Source of the DNA: Tissierellia bacterium
GTDB taxonomy: Bacteria; Bacillota; Clostridia; Tissierellales; Tissierellaceae
Direction: 5' to 3'
Assembly (NCBI GenBank): GCA_012520755.1
Contig: JAAYNS010000046.1
Span: 1 to 35,414 of the forward strand
DNA length: 35,414 nt
Shown piece by piece: positions 1-9,440 of the stretch. Position numbers and translations under genes: made by a program. Each line of letters opens with the position of its first letter. The stretch's first letter is position 1. A model generated the notes under the pieces. It was not told the origin of the DNA. It saw only the letters and a program-made list of their open reading frames with translations, and did no database searches.

Positions 1-2
1 AA

Positions 3-26
3 AACCCCGAAGTTTTCTTCGGGGTT
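3..26 (-). terminator. Intrinsic terminator of the FMN riboswitch
   Basis: A perfect 9-bp stem (AACCCCGAA / TTCGGGGTT) with a short loop; on the minus strand it runs into TTTT at the window edge. It lies directly downstream of the FMN aptamer, so it is probably the riboswitch expression platform. The controlled gene lies outside the window. Confidence 0.8.
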
Positions 27-42
27 AATGGCATAACGATTA

Positions 43-153
43 AATCATCTTCTTCCATCCAGACTGTACTGTCGGCCTTGGAATCACACCAAGTCAACCT
101 TTCGGTTCGCGGGCTTTACCGCCGGTGAGGAATTGCACCTCGCCCTGAAGATA
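43..153 (-). ncRNA. FMN riboswitch (RFN element)
   Basis: Read on the minus strand the region contains the conserved RFN blocks in order: a 5' block with GGGCGAGGTG and CTCACCGGCGGT, then AAAGCCCGCGA, a GACTTGGTGTGATTCC block, and CGACAGTACAGTCTGGATG before GAAGAAGAT. This is the usual FMN-sensing aptamer of Gram-positive riboflavin synthesis (rib) or riboflavin uptake (ribU) genes. The terminator at 3-26 implies transcription is stopped when FMN binds. The target gene is off the left edge and cannot be named. Confidence 0.95.
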
Positions 154-177
154 TACTTTATTATATTTTATATTTTT

Positions 178-206
178 ATTATAGGCTATATCTATATGTC
201 TGTCAA
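178..206 (-). promoter_or_regulatory. Sigma-A-type promoter of the FMN riboswitch transcript
   Basis: Minus-strand TTGACA, a 17-bp spacer and TATAAT: a full consensus match placed about 25 bp upstream of the aptamer. It lies between the end of the NAD-kinase-like gene and the riboswitch, so the riboswitch transcript is independent of the tex operon. Confidence 0.85.
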
Positions 207-222
207 GTAATATTACATAATT

Positions 223-1341
223 TTACAGCCCTTTTATTGGTTGAATTGTTACTGTTGAATAGTTTATTATAACCTTTATATAGCCAGTGAGCATTGCATT
301 TACTTCTTCGTCTCCTGTATCAGCTAGTAGGGGATTATCGCCTAATGTCTGTAATTTACTCTTTGTGGCTACAACTATTATATTTTCTTTTCCAACCTTT
401 TTTATTACTTCTCCACTTAATTGTTGGTTGCCTCTTCCAAATATATATCCTTGTCCTCCAATAACAGTGACTATTATCTTGGCTTTATGTCCATTAATAA
501 TTTCTAGAATCTCTCTTTCATTAACATCAGAAGCCACTAACTTTTTATCTTTTACTATGTCAATGCCTAAGAGAGTATTAGTAAGACCTAATTCTTCCAT
601 TACTGGTCTTAGGGTTGATCCTGATCCAATGATAAAATAAGTATCAGGCTCTTTTTCCATTATTTCTATTAACTTTTCAGATATCCCTTCTAATACTTCA
701 TCTTCACTTGCAATACCGCCAGATTTTTGACTTTGTACTAAGTCTGCAATATAGGGAACCTTCATATAGCCATATAGTTTTGCTGTTAATATACCATCCC
801 TAAATGCCTCTTCGTCTATATCCATTACTTCTGCATCTTTTGTATCTAAATTACCACTTTCAATATATTTTAAAGCTAGTTGGCCTGCACTTCTAGGATG
901 ATTTGCATATACACCTGAATGGATTTTCACTCCAGCAGGGATGCCTATAACTGGAATCTTATCCGCAACGGCATTATAAATATTCCTTGCAGTTCCATCT
1001 CCACCAGCAAAAATCAACAAGTCTACTCCATTTTTTAGCATTGCCTTTGCTGCATCTTCTGTATCAATTGGAGATGTAATAGATTTTGGTGTACCTATTA
1101 CTATAGGTTTAAATCCTATTTCTTTTGCAACATCTTCTCCCATCCTACCAGGATAGGTATATATCTTCATCTTTTCTTTTATAGGAGTTAAAACTTTTAG
1201 GGCTGTTTTTGCCTTGAGAGGCGCTTCTTCAACGGCTCCTAACAATCTAGCCTTTTGGAGAATTTCTGGTCCATCAGTTCCCTTTAAACCAACTTTGCCT
1301 CCCATACCCGCTATTGGATTAATAATTAGCCCTACTTTCAT
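223..1341 (-). CDS. ATP-NAD kinase family protein (AcoX-like)
   Basis: A 372-aa soluble protein of the ATP-NAD/AcoX kinase family. The N-terminus (MKVGLIINPIAGMGG) and the FAGGDGTARNIYNAV segment carry the GGDG nucleotide-binding motif of the NAD kinase/diacylglycerol kinase fold. It is longer than housekeeping NAD kinases (about 270-300 aa) and has a C-terminal extension typical of the AcoX-like branch, whose substrate is not firmly established; calling it the cell's NAD kinase would be unsafe. The tracked start is a TTG at 1359; the ATG at 1341 is preferred because GAGAGGG sits just upstream of it. It is the last gene of an apparent tex - histidine kinase - NAD-kinase-like operon, 33 bp after the kinase gene. 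No acetoin dehydrogenase genes are adjacent. Confidence 0.8.
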   Translation of the reverse strand: MKVGLIINPIAGMGGKVGLKGTDGPEILQKARLLGAVEEAPLKAKTALKVLTPIKEKMKIYTYPGRMGEDVAKEIGFKPIVIGTPKSITSPIDTEDAAKAMLKNGVDLLIFAGGDGTARNIYNAVADKIPVIGIPAGVKIHSGVYANHPRSAGQLALKYIESGNLDTKDAEVMDIDEEAFRDGILTAKLYGYMKVPYIADLVQSQKSGGIASEDEVLEGISEKLIEIMEKEPDTYFIIGSGSTLRPVMEELGLTNTLLGIDIVKDKKLVASDVNEREILEIINGHKAKIIVTVIGGQGYIFGRGNQQLSGEVIKKVGKENIIVVATKSKLQTLGDNPLLADTGDEEVNAMLTGYIKVIINYSTVTIQPIKGL

Positions 1342-1374
1342 ATATCCACACCCTCTCAATAATTCTTCTAGTAT

Positions 1375-2124
1375 TTAATCATTATAAATAGGTAATAAGA
1401 TATGGACTTTAGTACCCTCGTTTATCTTACTTGTAATACTTAGACTGCCACCATGCCCTTCCACGCAGTTTTTTGCAATCTTTAAACCAAGTCCAGTACC
1501 ATTAGATTTAGTTGTAAATCTTTCTTTAAATAGTCTTTCTAGATTTTCAACTGATATACCAGAACCTGTGTCTATTATAACAACATTAACAAAAACATTT
1601 GAAGAATCGTTAAATACTTTTACAGTTAAGATACCCTCAGCCTTATCCATTGAATCAATTGCATTTGTTAATATGTTTAAAAAGCATTGGATTAACTTGT
1701 ATTTATATCCATAAACCTTTGATTTTGATTGTATATTTAAATTAAGAACCAGCCTATTATTAATTATATCTGAATCAGAAAATTTATGTTTGACCATGCT
1801 AATAGCTTCATCTACAGTCTCACTAAGTACATGAATACCTTTTTTATTATTGTTAAGCCCCGTTGTAAAATCATAATAATTATTTAAAGCTTCTGTAAAA
1901 TCTGATGTAGCCCTTTTTATACGAGAAAGATAAAGCTTAGTTTCTTCGGATTGTGCCTTTAGCATAGTTAATTGTGTTAAGCCTGAAATAGTAGCTAAGA
2001 TGTTTTTGAAATCATGAAATGCTTCTTCAGAAAACTGAGTAATCATTTCATAGTTATCAAAATTTGTAATATCATTTGTAACCATATTATTGATATTATT
2101 GATACTATCATTCATAATATTCAC
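1375..2124 (-). CDS. Sensor-less histidine kinase
   Basis: A 249-aa cytoplasmic histidine kinase without membrane segments or an obvious sensor domain. In order: a polar Asn-rich N-terminus (about 1-30), a dimerisation/phosphoacceptor helix with H37 in FHDFKNILATISGL, and a HATPase_c domain with N-box (NILTNAIDSM), G1 box (DTGSGI) and G2 box (GTGLGLKI). The ORF track begins at a TTG at 2151; the GTG at 2124 is better because AGGGGGG lies 6-7 nt upstream, while the TTG has no such site. The gene begins about 30 bp after the tex stop and is probably co-transcribed with it. No response regulator is adjacent, so its partner and signal are unknown. The H-box with K/N residues resembles Spo0B/HisKA_2-like or NtrB-like kinases; the subfamily is not settled. 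Confidence 0.8.
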   Translation of the reverse strand: MNIMNDSINNINNMVTNDITNFDNYEMITQFSEEAFHDFKNILATISGLTQLTMLKAQSEETKLYLSRIKRATSDFTEALNNYYDFTTGLNNNKKGIHVLSETVDEAISMVKHKFSDSDIINNRLVLNLNIQSKSKVYGYKYKLIQCFLNILTNAIDSMDKAEGILTVKVFNDSSNVFVNVVIIDTGSGISVENLERLFKERFTTKSNGTGLGLKIAKNCVEGHGGSLSITSKINEGTKVHILLPIYND

Positions 2125-2152
2125 AACAGCCCCCCTAATTGATTGCTTCAAA

Positions 2153-4291
2153 TCAATACATATCTTGATTAATACCCTTCATACTTAATGATATTCTATT
2201 TCTTGATGTATCTACATCAAGAATTCTAACTTTCACTATATCTCCTACCTTTACTACTTCATTTGGATGTTTAATATAATTATCTGATAATTGTGATATG
2301 TGAATTAAGCCGTCATCTTTAACACCTATATCTACAAATGCACCAAAATCTACTACATTTCTAACTGTTCCATTTAAAGTCATATCTTGTTCTAAGTCTT
2401 CAATTTTCAAAACGTCTTGTCTTAAGATTGGTTTTTGCATTTCATCCCTTGGGTCTCTACCTGGTCTTTCAAGCTCTCTAATAATATCTTTTAGAGTAGG
2501 GATCCCAACTTCTAACTCTTTAGCTATTTGATGAATATCAAAATTTTTATAACCAATTTCAATGAGTTTTTCTGCAATATCATATGATTCAGGGTGAACC
2601 CCTGTATTGTCCAAAGGATTGTCACCATCAGGAATCCTTAAAAAACCTGCAGATTGCTCAAATGTCTTCGGGCCTAATCCTTTTACATTTAATAGCTCTT
2701 TTCTTGATATGAACTTACTATTTTCCTCTCTGTAATCAATAATTGCTTTTGCCACCTTAGTTGATATTCCTGATACATACTTTAATAGTGAAGGACTAGC
2801 CGTATTTAAATCTATTCCTACACTATTTACACAATCTTCAACCACCCCTTTCAGTGCTTCGTCTAGCTTCCCTTGATTTAAATCATGTTGATATTGGCCT
2901 ACCCCAATATGCTTTGGTTCTATTTTAACTAATTCTGCTAAAGAGTCTTGTACCCTCCTGCCTATGGATATGGCTCCTCTTATGGTTACATCCAAATCAG
3001 GGAATTCATTTATTCCAACTTCAGATGCAGAATACACCGATGCCCCTGCTTCACTTACAATTATATAAGATATTTCACCATTAATTTCAAAATTTGTTTC
3101 GTCATTTAATTCCCTAATCATATCTGCAACGACAAATTCTGTTTCTCTGGATGCCGTCCCATTACCTATAGCTATGAGATTAATACCATATTTATGAATA
3201 AATTCTTTTAATTTTGTTTTAGTTTTTTCTATCTGATTTTGAGGTTCTGTAGGATAAACTGTCGTATAATCCAATAACTTTCCTGTTTCATCTAAAACAG
3301 CCACCTTGCATCCTGTCCTAAAACCTGGGTCAATCCCCATGACAACTTTTCCCTTTATAGGAGCTTGCATAAGTAATGGTTTTAAATTCATAGAAAATAC
3401 GTCGATAGCATCATTTTCTGCCTTTTCTGTTAAATTGTTTCTAACTTCTCTTTCTATTGATGGAAATAACAACCTTTTGTAACCGTCTATAATTGCATCC
3501 TTAAGATAGGTGCTTGTTGTACTTAAATTATCTATAATATAATTATCCATTAAGATATTTAGAATTTTGTCTTCATCTAAATGGAGGCCTATCTTTAGCT
3601 TCTTTTCTTTTTCTCCCCTATTTATTGCTAATACTCTGTGGTTTGCAATTGATTTTACTGTTTCCTTATAATCATAATACATATCATATACAGTGTTTTC
3701 CTCTTTATTTACAGCTTGGGAAACTATAACACCTGTATCCTGAGCAATTTTCTTTATAATACTTCTGATATCTGCATCATCAGAAACTATTTCCGCAATT
3801 ATATCCATTGCCCCTGCAAGTGCATCATCTTCCGTTAAGACACCTTTTTCTTCATCAATATATGTATTTATACACAATCTAAAGTCTTCTTCAGATATTT
3901 CTTGTTTCATTATTACCTGGGCTAAAGCTTCTAAACCCTTTTCTTTTGCGATTGTTGCCCTAGTTCTTCTCTTTTGTCTAAATGGTCTATATAAATCATC
4001 GACCCTTTGAAGGGTGTCAGATATCAATATGTCTTCCTTTAACTCGGATGTAAGTTTCCCCTGCTCATCTATTAATCTAATTACTTCATTTTTTCTATCC
4101 TCAAGATTCCTTAAATAATTTAACCTATTAGAAATCTGACGAATTACTGTGTCTTGCATTTCGCCTGTTTGTTCTTTCCTGTATCTGGCTATAAATGGTA
4201 TAGTATTGCCCTCATCTAATAGTTTTATTAGGTTCTCAATATGTTTCGCTTTTAATTTAAACTCGTCAACAAGCACTTTGATTATGTCCAT
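2153..4291 (-). CDS. tex: Tex family RNA-binding transcriptional accessory protein
   Basis: A 712-aa protein of the usual Tex length. The N-terminal helical region includes IPFIARYRKEQTGEM; the central YqgF/RNase H-like domain carries VVMGIDPGFRTGCKVAVLD; a helix-hairpin-helix segment (LLNVKGLGPKTFEQSAGFLRI) follows, and a C-terminal S1 domain (GTVRNVVDFGAFVDIGVKDD) ends the protein. Tex binds nucleic acid and influences transcription and stress tolerance in several bacteria; its mechanism is incompletely known. ATG at 4291 is preceded by AAAGGAAGG. It heads the tex - histidine kinase - NAD-kinase-like operon. Confidence 0.95.
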   Translation of the reverse strand: MDIIKVLVDEFKLKAKHIENLIKLLDEGNTIPFIARYRKEQTGEMQDTVIRQISNRLNYLRNLEDRKNEVIRLIDEQGKLTSELKEDILISDTLQRVDDLYRPFRQKRRTRATIAKEKGLEALAQVIMKQEISEEDFRLCINTYIDEEKGVLTEDDALAGAMDIIAEIVSDDADIRSIIKKIAQDTGVIVSQAVNKEENTVYDMYYDYKETVKSIANHRVLAINRGEKEKKLKIGLHLDEDKILNILMDNYIIDNLSTTSTYLKDAIIDGYKRLLFPSIEREVRNNLTEKAENDAIDVFSMNLKPLLMQAPIKGKVVMGIDPGFRTGCKVAVLDETGKLLDYTTVYPTEPQNQIEKTKTKLKEFIHKYGINLIAIGNGTASRETEFVVADMIRELNDETNFEINGEISYIIVSEAGASVYSASEVGINEFPDLDVTIRGAISIGRRVQDSLAELVKIEPKHIGVGQYQHDLNQGKLDEALKGVVEDCVNSVGIDLNTASPSLLKYVSGISTKVAKAIIDYREENSKFISRKELLNVKGLGPKTFEQSAGFLRIPDGDNPLDNTGVHPESYDIAEKLIEIGYKNFDIHQIAKELEVGIPTLKDIIRELERPGRDPRDEMQKPILRQDVLKIEDLEQDMTLNGTVRNVVDFGAFVDIGVKDDGLIHISQLSDNYIKHPNEVVKVGDIVKVRILDVDTSRNRISLSMKGINQDMY

Positions 4292-4404
4292 TTAATCAAC
4301 CTTCCTTTAATTAGTATTTAGATAATACCATTTTTTTCTACTACTGTAAATTAATATAATTTACATACAATTTCAAGTAATAATAGATAAAAGATTAGAC
4401 ATTA

Positions 4405-4430
4405 AATAAAGCCCTATAATAGGGCTTGGT
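4405..4430 (-). terminator. Terminator overlapping the end of prfB
   Basis: Minus-strand hairpin AAGCCCTAT / ATAGGGCTT followed by TATTTAAT. The prfB stop codon TAG lies within the hairpin loop and arm, so coding sequence and terminator overlap. It separates prfB from tex. Confidence 0.6.
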
Positions 4431-5521
4431 TTTTTAAATACTCATTTATAAAAATGTCTAAGTCCCCATCCATTACCCTGTAGACATCACCTATTTCAAT
4501 ATTGGTTCTATGATCTTTAACCATACTATATGGGTGAAATACATATGATCTTATTTGGGAACCCCATCCAATTTGCGAATAGTTGCCTTGTAAGTCTTCA
4601 ATCTTTTCCTTCTTTTCCTCTTCTTTTAGCTGTATAAGTTTAGACTTTAACATATTCAGAGCTGTTGCCTTATTCATATGCTGGGATCTTTCTGATTGAC
4701 ATTGAACAGTAATCCCAGTAGGTATATGTGTTATCCTAATTGCTGAATCTGTCGTATTAACATGTTGGCCACCAGCACCAGTTGATCTATAGCTATCTAT
4801 CTTTAAGTCTTTTTCATTTATTTCAACATTTATTTCATCATTAACTTCTGGTATTACATCTATACTTGCAAAAGAAGTATGTCTTTTTCCTGCTGAATCA
4901 AATGGTGAGATCCTAACTAGCCTATGGACTCCCTTTTCTGATTTTAAATAGCCATAAGCATTAAAGCCTTTAATCAATAAAGTTACAGATTTTATTCCAC
5001 CTTCTGTATCAGATAACAGGTCTAGTGTTTCAACCAAAAACTCCTTTGATTCTGCCCATCTTTTATACATCCTAAGGAGCATTTCAGCCCAATCTTGAGC
5101 TTCTAAACCACCTGCACCTGAATGGATTGAGAGTATAGCATTGTTATGGTCAAATTCTCCCTTCAACAAGGCAGATAGTTTGAATTTCTCAGATATTTCT
5201 TCAATTTTTTGCATATATTTATTTATTTCTTTATACTCATCATAGGATTCTTCTTCCATAACTAGTTCAATAATAGTTTCCAAATCCTCTATTTCACTTA
5301 TTAAATCTTCATATTCCTTAATTTTGCTATTACTATTCTTTATTTCTTGCATTATTTTTTGTGCCTTTTCTGGGTCCTTCCAGAAGTCTTCATGATATGT
5401 GGATTGCTCCAAATCAGTTACTTTGTCCTTAAGTCCAGAAAGGTCAAAGTGAAACACCTAATTCTTCAACCATGGTTTTTATTTCACTAAGCCTATTTTT
5501 TACTAAATAAATATCTTCCAT
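4414..5521 (-). CDS. prfB: Peptide chain release factor 2, programmed +1 frameshift
   Basis: RF2 recognises UGA and UAA stop codons. The ORF track shows only the second frame (from 5457). The real start is ATG 5521 with AAGGTGGTG upstream; it encodes 25 codons (MEDIYLVKNR...ELGVSL) and meets an in-frame TGA at 5446-5444 in the classical slippery context CTT TGA C. A +1 shift at CTT continues as DLSGLKDKV, giving about 368 aa, the normal RF2 length. The downstream frame contains the stop-recognition tripeptide SPF (RISPFDSAGKR) and the catalytic GGQ (GAGGQHVNTTDSAIR). The Shine-Dalgarno-like stimulator before the shift site is weak (AGGTG). Autoregulation by RF2 level is known for this arrangement. 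It follows secA, as in Bacillus, with a repeat element between them. Confidence 0.95.
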
Positions 5522-5539
5522 ATAATACACCACCTTTTT

Positions 5540-5650
5540 CAATTCACAATTCACAATTCACAGTTTACAATTATTTGGGTCTAGCCTTCGAAGACCAAAC
5601 CCAAGATTCCTCGTTTCACTCGAATGAAAGCTTGCTGACTGGCGACCAAA
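5540..5650 (-). repeat. Intergenic repeat, copy A (secA-prfB gap)
   Basis: On the minus strand this stretch matches 14164-14273 on the plus strand. Shared blocks are GGTCGCCAGTCAGC, GAGTGAAACGAGGAATC, CTTCGAAGGCTA and ACCCAAATAATTGT, in the same order and spacing. The 3' end is a degenerate 7-nt tandem repeat (AATTGTG units) which abuts the AAAAAGGTGGT ribosome binding site of prfB. A GGGTTT...AAACCC palindrome (imperfect in this copy) surrounds CTTCGAAG. There are no coding potential or transposase signs; it may be a MITE-like or REP-like element. Confidence 0.75.
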
Positions 5651-5674
5651 GGCTTATGATAATAGAATGGATTT

Positions 5675-8431
5675 CTACTTATCCGCGCCACAGCATTTCT
5701 TATATTTCTTCCCACTACCGCAAGGACAAGGCTCATTTCTTCCAACCTTTTTTTCTTTATTGATTACGGTTTTGTTTGCGGAAGAATTTGAATTATTGTC
5801 CATATTTGTAGCTAATGGCTCTGCTACTCTCTTTCTTTGAATCTTCTCTGGGGATTCAACATGGAATAAAAATCCAACTGTATCTTCCCAAATATCTTGA
5901 CTCATTTCTTCAAACATATCAAATCCTTCTTTTTGATATGCTATTACTGGGTCCTGTTGACCATACGCTCTAAGTCCAATACCTTGCCTTAATTGGTCCA
6001 TAGCATCGATATGATCCATCCATTTTCTATCTACTACTTGTAATAGAATGATCCTCTCAATTTCTCTAAAATTATCAGCACCAAACTCTTTTTCTTTAAG
6101 TGCATATTTCTCTTCAATTTTTTCATTTATCAAGTCTATTAATTTTTCTTTAGTAAGAGAATTCTTTTCAACTGATGAAAACACATCTTTATTTAATCCA
6201 AATTGCTTTTCTAAATACTTTTCTAAAGCCTCTACATCCCAATCTTCAATGTTTTTAGATTGTGCTGTATAGAAGTTCACGTTGCTTTCAACTAGTTCTT
6301 TAGCCATTTCTATGATTTGATTTCTTAGATTCTCCCCTTGGAGTACCATCCTTCTTTGGCTATAGATTACTTCTCTTTGTTTATTCATTACATCATCATA
6401 TTTTAAGACATGTTTTCTAATTGCAAAGTTATTTCCTTCGACTTTCTTTTGAGCATTTTCAATGGTCTTTGTAAGTAAAGAATGCTCTAGTGGTTCATCC
6501 TCAGGCATATCCAAAGTTTCTACTAAAGATTGAACCCTTTCTCCACCAAATAACCTCATTAGGTCATCTTCTAATGAAATATAGAATCTGGAACTACCAG
6601 GGTCTCCTTGTCTACCAGCCCTACCTCTTAGCTGATTATCAATACGTCTAGACTCATGTCTTTCCGTACCTATAATATGAAGCCCACCTGCTGCAACCAC
6701 CTTATCATGTTCAAGATCTGTTTCCTGCTTATACTTATCTATTAAAGAGTTATATACCCTTCTTGCCTCAACAACTTCCTCACTATTTGTATCAAAAAAG
6801 CTATCTACGAGTGCTAGTATTTCATCACTATAGCCTTTTTTTATCATCTCTTGTTTTGCCAAATGTTCTGGATTACCACCTAAAACTATATCCGTTCCTC
6901 TACCAGCCATATTTGTGGCTATAGTAACTGCACCAAACCTACCAGCTTGGGCTACTATATCTGCTTCTCTCTCATGTTGTTTAGCGTTAAGAACTTCATG
7001 AGGGATTCCTTCTTTTTTTAATAGTTTAGATAGCTCTTCAGATTTTTCTATTGTAATGGTACCTACTAGTATGGGTTGACCAGTTTTATGTCTTTCTTCT
7101 ATTTCTTTTACAACAGCTCTAAACTTAGCTTGCTCATTTTTATATACGCTATCAGCTAAGTCCTTTCTTATAACTGGCTTATTTGTAGGTATTTCAACTA
7201 CATCCATATTGTATATTTCTCTAAACTCATTTTCTTCTGTTTTTGCAGTTCCTGTCATCCCAGCTAGCTTTTCATACATCCTAAAATAGTTTTGAAATGT
7301 TATTGTTGCCAGGGTCTTTGATTCGCTTCTTACATTTAAATTTTCTTTAGCTTCTATTGCTTGATGTAGCCCATCGCTATACCTTCTACCAAACATTAGC
7401 CTACCTGTAAACTCATCTACAATTACAACTTCTCCATCTTTTACTACATAATCTATATCCCTTTTCATAATTGCTTTAGCTTTCAAGGCATTATTAATAT
7501 GATGTGCAATTTCCATATTAGATGGATCTGATAAGTTTTCAATATTAAAAAAGCTTTCTGCCTTAGCCATACCATTTTCAGTTAAAGATACTGCCCGCTT
7601 CTTTTCATCTATAAGAAAATCAACCGTTTCTTCTTTTATCTCTCTATCAAAAGGATCTAGCTTTTTCTCACCTTCTTCAGGGTCTAAAATTCTACTGCTT
7701 AAATTTTTAACAAAATTACTAGCAATCTCATAAAGTTTTGTAGACTTATCCCCAGCTCCAGAAATAATCAATGGAGTCCTCGCTTCATCTACTAGTATAC
7801 TGTCAACCTCATCAACTATAGCATAATACAGATGCCTTTGAACCATTTCTTCTTTGTAAATTACCATATTGTCCCTTAAATAATCAAATCCAAATTCATT
7901 ATTGGTACCATAAGTAATATCACTATTGTATGCTTCTTTTCTTTCCTCATTTGATATCCCATGTACTATGCATCCAACAGTCAGTCCTAAGTACTCATAT
8001 ACTTTTCCCATCCATTGCTTATCACGTTTAGCTAAATAGTCATTTACCGTTACAATGTGGACACCTTTGCCTGTTAGTGCATTGAGATATGCAGGTAATG
8101 TTGAAACTAAAGTTTTTCCTTCTCCTGTTTTCATTTCTGCAATTCGTCCGTGGTGAAGTATAATTCCACCATAAATCTGAACTGGAAAGTGCTTCATATC
8201 TAATACTCTGTATGAGGCTTCCCTTACTACTGCAAATGCTTCTGGCAACAGACTATCTAATGTTTCACCATTTTCATATCTATTCTTAAATTCTTTTGTC
8301 TTACTCTTTAGCTGGTCTTCACTTAAACCCGCCATCTCTTTATCTAAATCAAGTATTTTGTTAACTAGCGGTGCAATCTTTTTTAGTTCTCTATCGCTAT
8401 ATGAACCAAAAATTTTATCAAATAACCCCAT
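5675..8431 (-). CDS. secA: Preprotein translocase ATPase SecA
   Basis: The 918-aa motor of the Sec secretion pathway, acting at the SecYEG channel. Start [19 protein letters not shown] is canonical. Walker A is MKTGEGKTL and the DEAD-type Walker B is [14 protein letters not shown]; helicase motifs [10 protein letters not shown] and [12 protein letters not shown] are present. The C-terminus keeps the zinc-binding SEC-C tail ([15 protein letters not shown]), used in SecB or lipid contact. It lies between hpf and prfB, an arrangement shared with other Firmicutes, and a terminator at 8535-8561 insulates it from hpf. Confidence 0.98.
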   Translation of the reverse strand: MGLFDKIFGSYSDRELKKIAPLVNKILDLDKEMAGLSEDQLKSKTKEFKNRYENGETLDSLLPEAFAVVREASYRVLDMKHFPVQIYGGIILHHGRIAEMKTGEGKTLVSTLPAYLNALTGKGVHIVTVNDYLAKRDKQWMGKVYEYLGLTVGCIVHGISNEERKEAYNSDITYGTNNEFGFDYLRDNMVIYKEEMVQRHLYYAIVDEVDSILVDEARTPLIISGAGDKSTKLYEIASNFVKNLSSRILDPEEGEKKLDPFDREIKEETVDFLIDEKKRAVSLTENGMAKAESFFNIENLSDPSNMEIAHHINNALKAKAIMKRDIDYVVKDGEVVIVDEFTGRLMFGRRYSDGLHQAIEAKENLNVRSESKTLATITFQNYFRMYEKLAGMTGTAKTEENEFREIYNMDVVEIPTNKPVIRKDLADSVYKNEQAKFRAVVKEIEERHKTGQPILVGTITIEKSEELSKLLKKEGIPHEVLNAKQHEREADIVAQAGRFGAVTIATNMAGRGTDIVLGGNPEHLAKQEMIKKGYSDEILALVDSFFDTNSEEVVEARRVYNSLIDKYKQETDLEHDKVVAAGGLHIIGTERHESRRIDNQLRGRAGRQGDPGSSRFYISLEDDLMRLFGGERVQSLVETLDMPEDEPLEHSLLTKTIENAQKKVEGNNFAIRKHVLKYDDVMNKQREVIYSQRRMVLQGENLRNQIIEMAKELVESNVNFYTAQSKNIEDWDVEALEKYLEKQFGLNKDVFSSVEKNSLTKEKLIDLINEKIEEKYALKEKEFGADNFREIERIILLQVVDRKWMDHIDAMDQLRQGIGLRAYGQQDPVIAYQKEGFDMFEEMSQDIWEDTVGFLFHVESPEKIQRKRVAEPLATNMDNNSNSSANKTVINKEKKVGRNEPCPCGSGKKYKKCCGADK

Positions 8432-8534
8432 CTAAACCATCCTTTCAAACAAACTCATATTTATTCTATCACTTATTATAATAAGAATACAATAGTGGCT
8501 TTTTAGTGCATAAAAAAGTTCTTAGTGCATTAAA

Positions 8535-8561
8535 AAGTGCAGGATTTTAACCCTGCACTTG
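8535..8561 (-). terminator. Terminator after hpf
   Basis: Hairpin AAGTGCAGG / CCTGCACTT followed on the minus strand by TTTTT. It lies about 30 bp past the hpf stop and upstream of secA. Confidence 0.8.
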
Positions 8562-8589
8562 TATATACTTTATATAGATTTATTATATA

Positions 8590-9129
8590 TTAATCCTCTG
8601 GTTGAATCAAGCCATAATTGCCATCTTTTCTCTTATAAACCACAGCAAAATCTGATGTTTCAGCATCTGTATATACAAAAAAATTGTGTCTCAATAATTC
8701 CATTTGTAATATAGCCTCTTCTGTCATCATAGGTTTCAAATTAAACTTCTTTCTCTTCACTAATTTTGGTTTTTCCCCTGCATCATCTCCGTTAGTTAGT
8801 GGTACTACATTTTCAAATCTAATTGTTTGATTGTTGTTTTGATATCTTTTTTGCAATTTAGTCTTATACTTCCTTACTTGTCTTTCCAATATATCAACCG
8901 TTTTATCGATTGATGCATACATATCATCGCTTGATTCCTCAGCGCGAAGAATTGTACCAGGTAGGTTTATGGTTACCTCAATTATCTTCCTATTCTTTTC
9001 TGTACTGAATGTAACATTACCTTCAACGTCTTTTTGGAAAAACTTGTCTAGCTTGCTAAACTTCTTTTCGGTTACATCCCTTAATGCCTTTGTTACCTCC
9101 ATATTTTTTCCAGCAAAATTTAATTTCAT
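8590..9129 (-). CDS. hpf: Long-form ribosome hibernation promoting factor
   Basis: A 179-aa protein with an N-terminal S30AE domain (MKLNFAGKNMEVTKALRDV...KTVDILERQVRKYK, about residues 1-105) and the C-terminal domain of long HPFs (about 120-175, with EEAILQMELLRHNFFVYTDAET and DGNYGLIQPE). Long HPF dimerises 70S ribosomes into 100S particles in stationary phase or stress. The ATG at 9129 is chosen over the tracked 9147 start because GAGAGGAG lies 8 nt before it. It is followed by its own terminator and then secA. Confidence 0.93.
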   Translation of the reverse strand: MKLNFAGKNMEVTKALRDVTEKKFSKLDKFFQKDVEGNVTFSTEKNRKIIEVTINLPGTILRAEESSDDMYASIDKTVDILERQVRKYKTKLQKRYQNNNQTIRFENVVPLTNGDDAGEKPKLVKRKKFNLKPMMTEEAILQMELLRHNFFVYTDAETSDFAVVYKRKDGNYGLIQPED

Positions 9130-9255
9130 AAACCCAACTCCTCTCATATAAGTCTGATACTTATACTATTTAATATTATAATACCCAAAATTTAACTCAT
9201 TAATAACAAAATATTCATAAAGTTATACCCTTCCTAATTATATTTATTAACAACT

Positions 9256-9341
9256 TGTGAATAATAAGTTTATTTATACCTGTGGATAATGTGGGCAAGT
9301 CTGTGGAAAACTTCAAATCATCGTAAATTATATGTGAATAT
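9256..9341 (-). promoter_or_regulatory. Cluster of DnaA-box-like 9-mers
   Basis: Four 9-mers in the same orientation (minus strand) within 86 bp: TTATTCACA (9256-9264), the perfect box TTATCCACA (9281-9289), TTTTCCACA (9302-9310) and the one-mismatch ATATTCACA (9333-9341). The first three fit TTWTNCACA. The next 80 bp are almost pure A/T. The cluster sits between divergent hpf and an exporter-like gene. It could be a DnaA-controlled promoter, a DnaA-titration site or an origin-like region; dnaA/dnaN are not nearby, so origin status is not supported by context. Confidence 0.5.
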
Positions 9342-9440
9342 ATTAAAATATTTGTTTTTAATAGTGTATAAGTATATAATTATTAATATATATATGAAGT
9401 AATAATACACAAAACTATACAAAATTAGAGAGGAAGTATC

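Noticed and set aside
287-640. 117-aa plus-strand ORF
   Set aside because: It is the antisense shadow of the NAD-kinase-like gene, with no ribosome binding site or recognisable domain. The same applies to the other plus/minus ORFs lying inside recD2, secA, nrdD, the ABC genes and the 568-aa gene.
5575-5763. 62-aa ORF across the secA end and repeat copy A
   Set aside because: It reads the repeat element and the antisense of secA's tail; no start signal.
9256-9341. Calling the DnaA-box cluster the chromosomal origin
   Set aside because: dnaA, dnaN, recF or gyrase genes are absent and the gene-strand bias does not switch cleanly here.
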